Shown: positions 30,556 to 33,733 of the stretch, one piece after another
Layout: the number at the start of each line of letters is the position of its first letter
How positions within the stretch are numbered: position 1 is the stretch's first letter
Assembly: GCA_029762535.1 (NCBI GenBank)
Contig: JARVGK010000011.1
Location: forward strand, 47,436 to 81,168
Origin: Thermoplasmatota archaeon
Lineage (GTDB): Archaea > Thermoplasmatota > Penumbrarchaeia > Penumbrarchaeales > Penumbrarchaeaceae
DNA length: 33,733 nt
Direction: 5' to 3'
Program-made: the position numbers and the translations under genes
The notes under the pieces: model-generated
What the model saw: only the letters and a program-made list of their open reading frames with translations
Told to the model about the DNA's origin: nothing
Database searches by the model: none

Positions 30556-31581
30556 TCAATTTAACTTCAACGTCGAATATTTCGTTCTGAAATATTCATC
30601 CTCCACCTCTCCCACGATCTCCTCGAGTATGTCCTCGAGCGTCACGATCCCCGCATGCTCCTTTTTGTCGTTCATCACGATCGCCATGTGTATCCTCTCG
30701 GACCTCATCCTCTCGAACACATCCGTGATCTCATCCTCCTCCCTGACGATGAACGGCTTGCGGATAAGAGATGGTATGTCCGTATCCTTGGCCATCAGCA
30801 GGTCCTTGGAATACAGGATCCCCCGAACCCTGTGACCGTCGCCCATTATGGGTACGCGGGTAAAGCCCCTGGAGGATATGGACCCCTTCACTTCCTCGAG
30901 CGATGTCCCGTCATCCAGTATGAAGACGTCCTTCATGGGGACCATGACGTCTTTGACCTTCCTGTCCCCGAACTTGAAGACCCGGTGTATGATATCCCTT
31001 TCGATGGCCTTTATATTACCCTCGTCCTCCATGAGATCGGCGATCTCCTTGATGGAATCGTCGCTCGTCAGGAGGTGCTCGCTCCTTATCCTCCCTCCCG
31101 TGAGGCGGATGAATCCCCTGGACACATGGCCGAAGATCAGGGTCACTGGAGTGAGCAGGATGGTCAGGAGATGGATGAGAAAACCGTTCCTGTTGGCGAC
31201 CTTGACCGAATCGTGAATGGCCGAGTTCTTGGGGGTTATCTCGCCGAAAACTGTTATGAGGAACGTTATGACCCCTATCATTATCGAGACGCCGATCTCC
31301 GCGAACAGGGCGTTGGCGATCAACGCTGCCACCGATGAGAGGATTATATTGACTACATTGTTCCCGATGAGAAGTGTGATCAACGTCTTTTCCATGTTCT
31401 TCTTCAACTTCATGACGTGTCCGGCGTTCCTGAGGCCCTTTCTCTTCATCATGGCGATGTCCGAGACCGACAGGTTCGTCAACGCCGTCTCGGATCCCGA
31501 GAACCAACCGGAGAGGAAAATGAGGATTATCATGAGGATGAATAGGAGGATGAGAGTGGTGATCGTTCCCATTTGAGGCAC
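30556..31581 (-). CDS. CNNM/CorC-type membrane protein with CBS domains, 341 aa
   Basis: An N-terminal CNNM (DUF21) domain has several membrane segments (LILLFILMIILIFLSGWFSG, IMIGVITFLITVFGEITPKN) and the family motif SGSETALTNLS. Two CBS motifs follow (VKDVMVPMKDVFILDDG, RVPIMGDGHRVRGILYSKDL and IHMAIVMNDKKEHAGIVTLE), ending in LEEIVGEVEDEY. The CorC_HlyC C-terminal domain of bacterial members is missing, making it a short form. The family is linked to magnesium or other divalent cation transport. The gene is divergent from the DUF2080/unknown cluster side and convergent with the protease. Confidence 0.92.
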   Translation of the reverse strand: MPQMGTITTLILLFILMIILIFLSGWFSGSETALTNLSVSDIAMMKRKGLRNAGHVMKLKKNMEKTLITLLIGNNVVNIILSSVAALIANALFAEIGVSIMIGVITFLITVFGEITPKNSAIHDSVKVANRNGFLIHLLTILLTPVTLIFGHVSRGFIRLTGGRIRSEHLLTSDDSIKEIADLMEDEGNIKAIERDIIHRVFKFGDRKVKDVMVPMKDVFILDDGTSLEEVKGSISSRGFTRVPIMGDGHRVRGILYSKDLLMAKDTDIPSLIRKPFIVREEDEITDVFERMRSERIHMAIVMNDKKEHAGIVTLEDILEEIVGEVEDEYFRTKYSTLKLN

Positions 31582-31672
31582 CTTGCTACGGTCCGGCTAG
31601 ATGATACTTCTTGAGCTATATTTCTTATCTTTCATGAAGAGATAATAGTTATGCTTTTAAAGGGTACGAATA

Positions 31673-32347
31673 TCACAGGAACGAGAAGATATCCTTCTCG
31701 AACAACTTCTCGATCTCGAGGTTCTCCTCGAGGTAGTTCACTATCCTTCTGAGGTATTCCTTCTCGATATTGCCGTGTATGTCGATCCTGATATCATGCG
31801 TGAAAGGTTTTCTCGATCTATCCACCTTGACGAAGGCCTCGGCCTCCATCTCCGGACCGTCTATGACCCTGGCATTGGCGGAATCGATCCTCTCCTTCTT
31901 GAGCCATAGGTCCCCGATCTCGTCAAGGACGTTCCTCATATCGTATTCCAGTTCCGGATGGTCATAGACAAGGGCATCGTTGAGCTTGAGCTCGGCCAGG
32001 TTCCTGAACTTCGCCTTCGAGAGCGCCCTTAGGACCTTCTCCGTAACGGAGAGGACGTCGAAATCGGCGTCCTTGGGGTTCAATCCTACCACGCTGAGCA
32101 TTGCCTCAATGAAGCTCTCGTTCTCTTCGATCTCCTCTGCATCAAGATCGATGCGTATGGAGATGTCCCTCACCTCCGTGGAGGTGGGTTTGTTCATCTT
32201 CATCCGGCGGTCACCGTGAGTGACCGGCATCTCGACAGAAGGGAATATCCCGGGGTACAATCCCTCGATCTTCGCTGAATGCTTGCCCGAGGCCCCGGTG
32301 ATGGCCTTTATGTCCCTACGCACACCGTATGTTCTCTTTTCAGCCAT
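31673..32347 (-). CDS. Unrecognised soluble protein, 224 aa
   Basis: I do not recognise a family. The protein starts MAEKRTYGVRRDIKAITGAS and has regular alternation of strands and helices, with EMPVTHGDRRMKMNKP early, SFIEAMLSVVGLNPKD in the middle and KPFTHDIRIDIHGN near the end, then a helical tail. There is no signal peptide or membrane segment. The two segments containing TH and repeated beta-hairpin patterns suggest an enzyme, but no catalytic motif can be named. It stands between the CNNM gene and a DUF2080-like gene, all on the minus strand but apparently with separate promoters. Confidence 0.75.
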   Translation of the reverse strand: MAEKRTYGVRRDIKAITGASGKHSAKIEGLYPGIFPSVEMPVTHGDRRMKMNKPTSTEVRDISIRIDLDAEEIEENESFIEAMLSVVGLNPKDADFDVLSVTEKVLRALSKAKFRNLAELKLNDALVYDHPELEYDMRNVLDEIGDLWLKKERIDSANARVIDGPEMEAEAFVKVDRSRKPFTHDIRIDIHGNIEKEYLRRIVNYLEENLEIEKLFEKDIFSFL

Positions 32348-32398
32348 GTATCGCGTAAGGTCCCATCAAGGCTTAAAACCTCTGCCTGTGGATGATAT

Positions 32399-32557
32399 TC
32401 AATCCTTGACGATGACTACGTACGCCCTCCATCCCCGATATTTCTTCGGGACGTCGAGCTTCGCCGATGTCCCGAAGGGGGTGATCCTCTTCTCGTAGAT
32501 CAGCTCTATCTCCTCCGAGAGGCTCATACTGTCAGAAATTAGGTCCAGTTTTCTCAT
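32399..32557 (-). CDS. DUF2080-like transposon-associated protein, 52 aa
   Basis: The protein ends EIELIYEKRITPFGTSAKLD, then VPKKYRGWRAYVVIVKD, the pattern of archaeal DUF2080 proteins (ELIYEK.V.PFG.SAKV.VPK.Y.G...YVI). These swapped-hairpin AbrB-like small proteins are often found next to transposase genes. AAGGT precedes the ATG and an AT-rich TATA-like stretch (TTTAAATA, 32573-32580) lies upstream. No transposase is adjacent; the nearest IS begins 0.8 kb away on the other strand. It may be a stranded IS passenger or a domesticated DNA-binding protein. Confidence 0.75.
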   Translation of the reverse strand: MRKLDLISDSMSLSEEIELIYEKRITPFGTSAKLDVPKKYRGWRAYVVIVKD

Positions 32558-32663
32558 ACCTTAGCATATATATTTAAATATATTTGTCATTTTCCAAAAA
32601 TAATGATATTTAATACTTTTCTCTCAAACCGTACCTTTTTTCAGGGTCATATAAACTTTTCTA

Positions 32664-33230
32664 TCATTCGGGGGATCTCCCCTTCTTCTTGATCGGATCC
32701 CTGTCGAAGGTCTCCTTCGCCCGGGCGATGACGATCCCCGCAGAAAATGAGACCATGAAAGATAAGAACTCGTATAGTGCGACGAGAGCAAGCAGCATCC
32801 TCGGAACTAAGTGTATCCCCTTGCCGAAGACAGCTATCAAGGCAATGGCGGACCCCATTACCAAAGCCGCCGCACATCCTAGAAAGGTCAGGACCAGGGA
32901 TCTCGTATAGCGTCTGCCCTTGTACGCGTACCAGCCGCCAAGCGTCTGCCCCCCCACCGCGAGCGCGAAAACCAACGCGATCAAGGTCGCAACTATCGAT
33001 ACGACCAGGAATATGAGTATCATGATCAGGATGAAAAGGGCGCATGCGTCCTTGAGAGGGTTCGCGCCCCTGTCCTCGCTGATCATAGCGATCGCTACAA
33101 CAATAAGTATGATGGCCAGAACCACTCCGGAAAAGCACAAGAGGACGGCGGAGACGAAATTCGGGACCCCCACCACCATCGAGGCGATCCCTGCGGCCTT
33201 CCTCCTCCCGATCGAACCCTCGACCGTCAT
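32664..33230 (-). CDS. Multi-pass membrane protein of unknown function, 188 aa
   Basis: About four or five hydrophobic segments are visible: VVGVPNFVSAVLLCFSGVVL with AIILIVVAIAMI, then LFILIMILIFLVVSIVATLI, LTFLGCAAALVMGSAIALIA and LLALVALYEFLSFMVSFSAG. Between the second and third is a short GGWYAYKGRRYTRS loop. No family is recognised. Charged residues lie at the C-terminus (DRDPIKKKGRSPE), suggesting a cytoplasmic end. It appears monocistronic. Confidence 0.75.
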   Translation of the reverse strand: MTVEGSIGRRKAAGIASMVVGVPNFVSAVLLCFSGVVLAIILIVVAIAMISEDRGANPLKDACALFILIMILIFLVVSIVATLIALVFALAVGGQTLGGWYAYKGRRYTRSLVLTFLGCAAALVMGSAIALIAVFGKGIHLVPRMLLALVALYEFLSFMVSFSAGIVIARAKETFDRDPIKKKGRSPE

Positions 33231-33305
33231 GAGGATATCATCTTCAGGTTAGTATTAATAATATCTGCTATCGAAACTCGTGAAATAGTGTGGAAACCAA
33301 AGACA

Positions 33306-33369
33306 TGTGTCACCCTTTTGCGTTAGGGGTTTCAGCCAATAAAACCCAAACCAAAAAGGTGACGACACA
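33306..33369 (+). repeat. Inverted repeats at the left end of an insertion sequence
   Basis: TGTGTCACC-c-TTTT (33306-33319) is the inverse of AAAA-a-GGTGA-cga-CACA (33353-33369) with small bulges, and GGGTTT / AAACCC (327-332 and 342-347 of that kilobase) nests inside. The structure sits between the membrane-protein gene and the transposase start, so it probably includes the IS terminal repeat and would hide the transposase start region in an mRNA hairpin. Confidence 0.5.
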
Positions 33370-33733
33370 TGATAGTATCCAGAGGAGATATATATTTTGA
33401 AAGAGAGCACATCGAACAGGTCAAGGAACTCCCCAAATATGCCAGGACAAGATACTTCGCTATCGTAAAAACCCTGGCTAGCAAACCGTTTGGGATCACA
33501 AGGGCTCAGGCTGCCAAGGCGATCAATACCAGTCTAAGACAGCTCTACAGGATCATTATCCGGTTTAAACAGGAAGGAATATCCGGACTCATCCATAGAT
33601 CCAGAAGACCCACAAGATCTCCAAACAAGACCTCCGACAAGGATGAGAAAGTAATCCAACAGGTCAGGGATGCATCCGGTTTCGGACCTGATGGGATCGC
33701 ATCCCTCATAGAGGAGAGCAACAAGAGGAAAGG
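33369..33733 (+). mobile_element. IS transposase, N-terminal part (runs off the window)
   Basis: The frame from ATG 33369 is open to the last base (121 codons). It reads MIVSRGDIYFEREHIEQVKE, then a helix-turn-helix (GITRAQAAKAINTSLRQLYR), GISGLIHRSRRPTRSPN and a GFGPDGIASLIEE segment. The pattern of HTH, HRSRRP and GFGP..IA is that of IS481-like DDE transposases. The catalytic domain is beyond the edge, so the IS family and integrity cannot be confirmed. SD-like GGTGA lies upstream inside the inverted repeat. Confidence 0.8.

Noticed and set aside
30655..31338. 227-aa plus-strand frame
   Set aside because: It is a shadow of the CNNM/CorC gene on the other strand.

Overview
The window is archaeal. 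Archaeal-type TATA boxes lie about 25 bp upstream of starts, several genes are leaderless or nearly so, and there are class III prepilin signal sequences (GVSPVIAVILMV type) and an archaeal-style tRNA-Arg. The pilin family, the DUF2080-like protein and the GATC-rich intergenic hairpins fit a Thermoplasmatota-like archaeon, but that placement is an inference. Coding density is high and base composition is uneven: the cas genes, above all the middle of cas8, are much more AT-rich than the surface-protein and metabolic genes.

Layout. (1) 1-700: a tRNA-Arg(GCG) gene flanked by copies of its own 5' and 3' parts, each 5' copy preceded by a long hairpin, next to an orphan HicB-like antitoxin; this looks like an old integration site. 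(2) 700-4900: archaeal type IV pilin-like genes (two canonical, two divergent, one with an in-frame stop between tandem domains), a three-BON-domain protein on the other strand, and many GGATCC-type hairpins. (3) 4900-19700: a complete type I-G (formerly I-U) CRISPR-Cas locus. A short ORF overlaps cas3 (helicase then HD), followed by cas8/csx17, cas7/csb1 and csb2 (Cas5-Cas6 type). An AlbA_2/winged-helix gene is spliced into the operon. A separately promoted cas4-cas1 fusion and cas2, a leader with a strong inverted repeat, and an array of 51 repeats and 50 spacers follow. A related ~110-bp intergenic module (hairpin plus three ATAAC boxes at 9-nt period) lies in direct orientation both before the cas operon and after the array. 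(4) 19700-22840: a small ORF, an intact DUF1016/YhcG-type nuclease, then a 3-repeat satellite array wedged between a DUF1016 gene fragment and a frameshifted AlbA_2-protein C-terminus, then a YgjP-like metallopeptidase. (5) 22912-25753: a two-gene cassette (pRiA4b ORF-3 family and DUF6398-like) between two nearly identical 508-bp direct repeats that duplicate the 3' end of a SagB-type nitroreductase gene, which itself remains intact. (6) 25983-33733: a large membrane-anchored surface protein with a LamG domain apparently nested inside a cadherin-like repeat, a flavodoxin, a DUF5678-retropepsin pair, a CNNM/CorC protein, an unrecognised conserved-looking protein, a DUF2080-like protein, a membrane protein, and the start of an insertion sequence cut by the window edge.

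How the parts work together. Cas8, Cas7 and Csb2 should form the crRNA-guided surveillance complex, Csb2 also supplying the Cas6-type crRNA processing, and Cas3 degrades the target. Cas4-Cas1 and Cas2 acquire spacers at the leader end on the left; the decayed last repeat on the right marks the old end. The AlbA_2 protein is the least expected member of this locus: it is the last gene of the effector operon, and a decayed AlbA_2 gene sits beside the satellite array as well.
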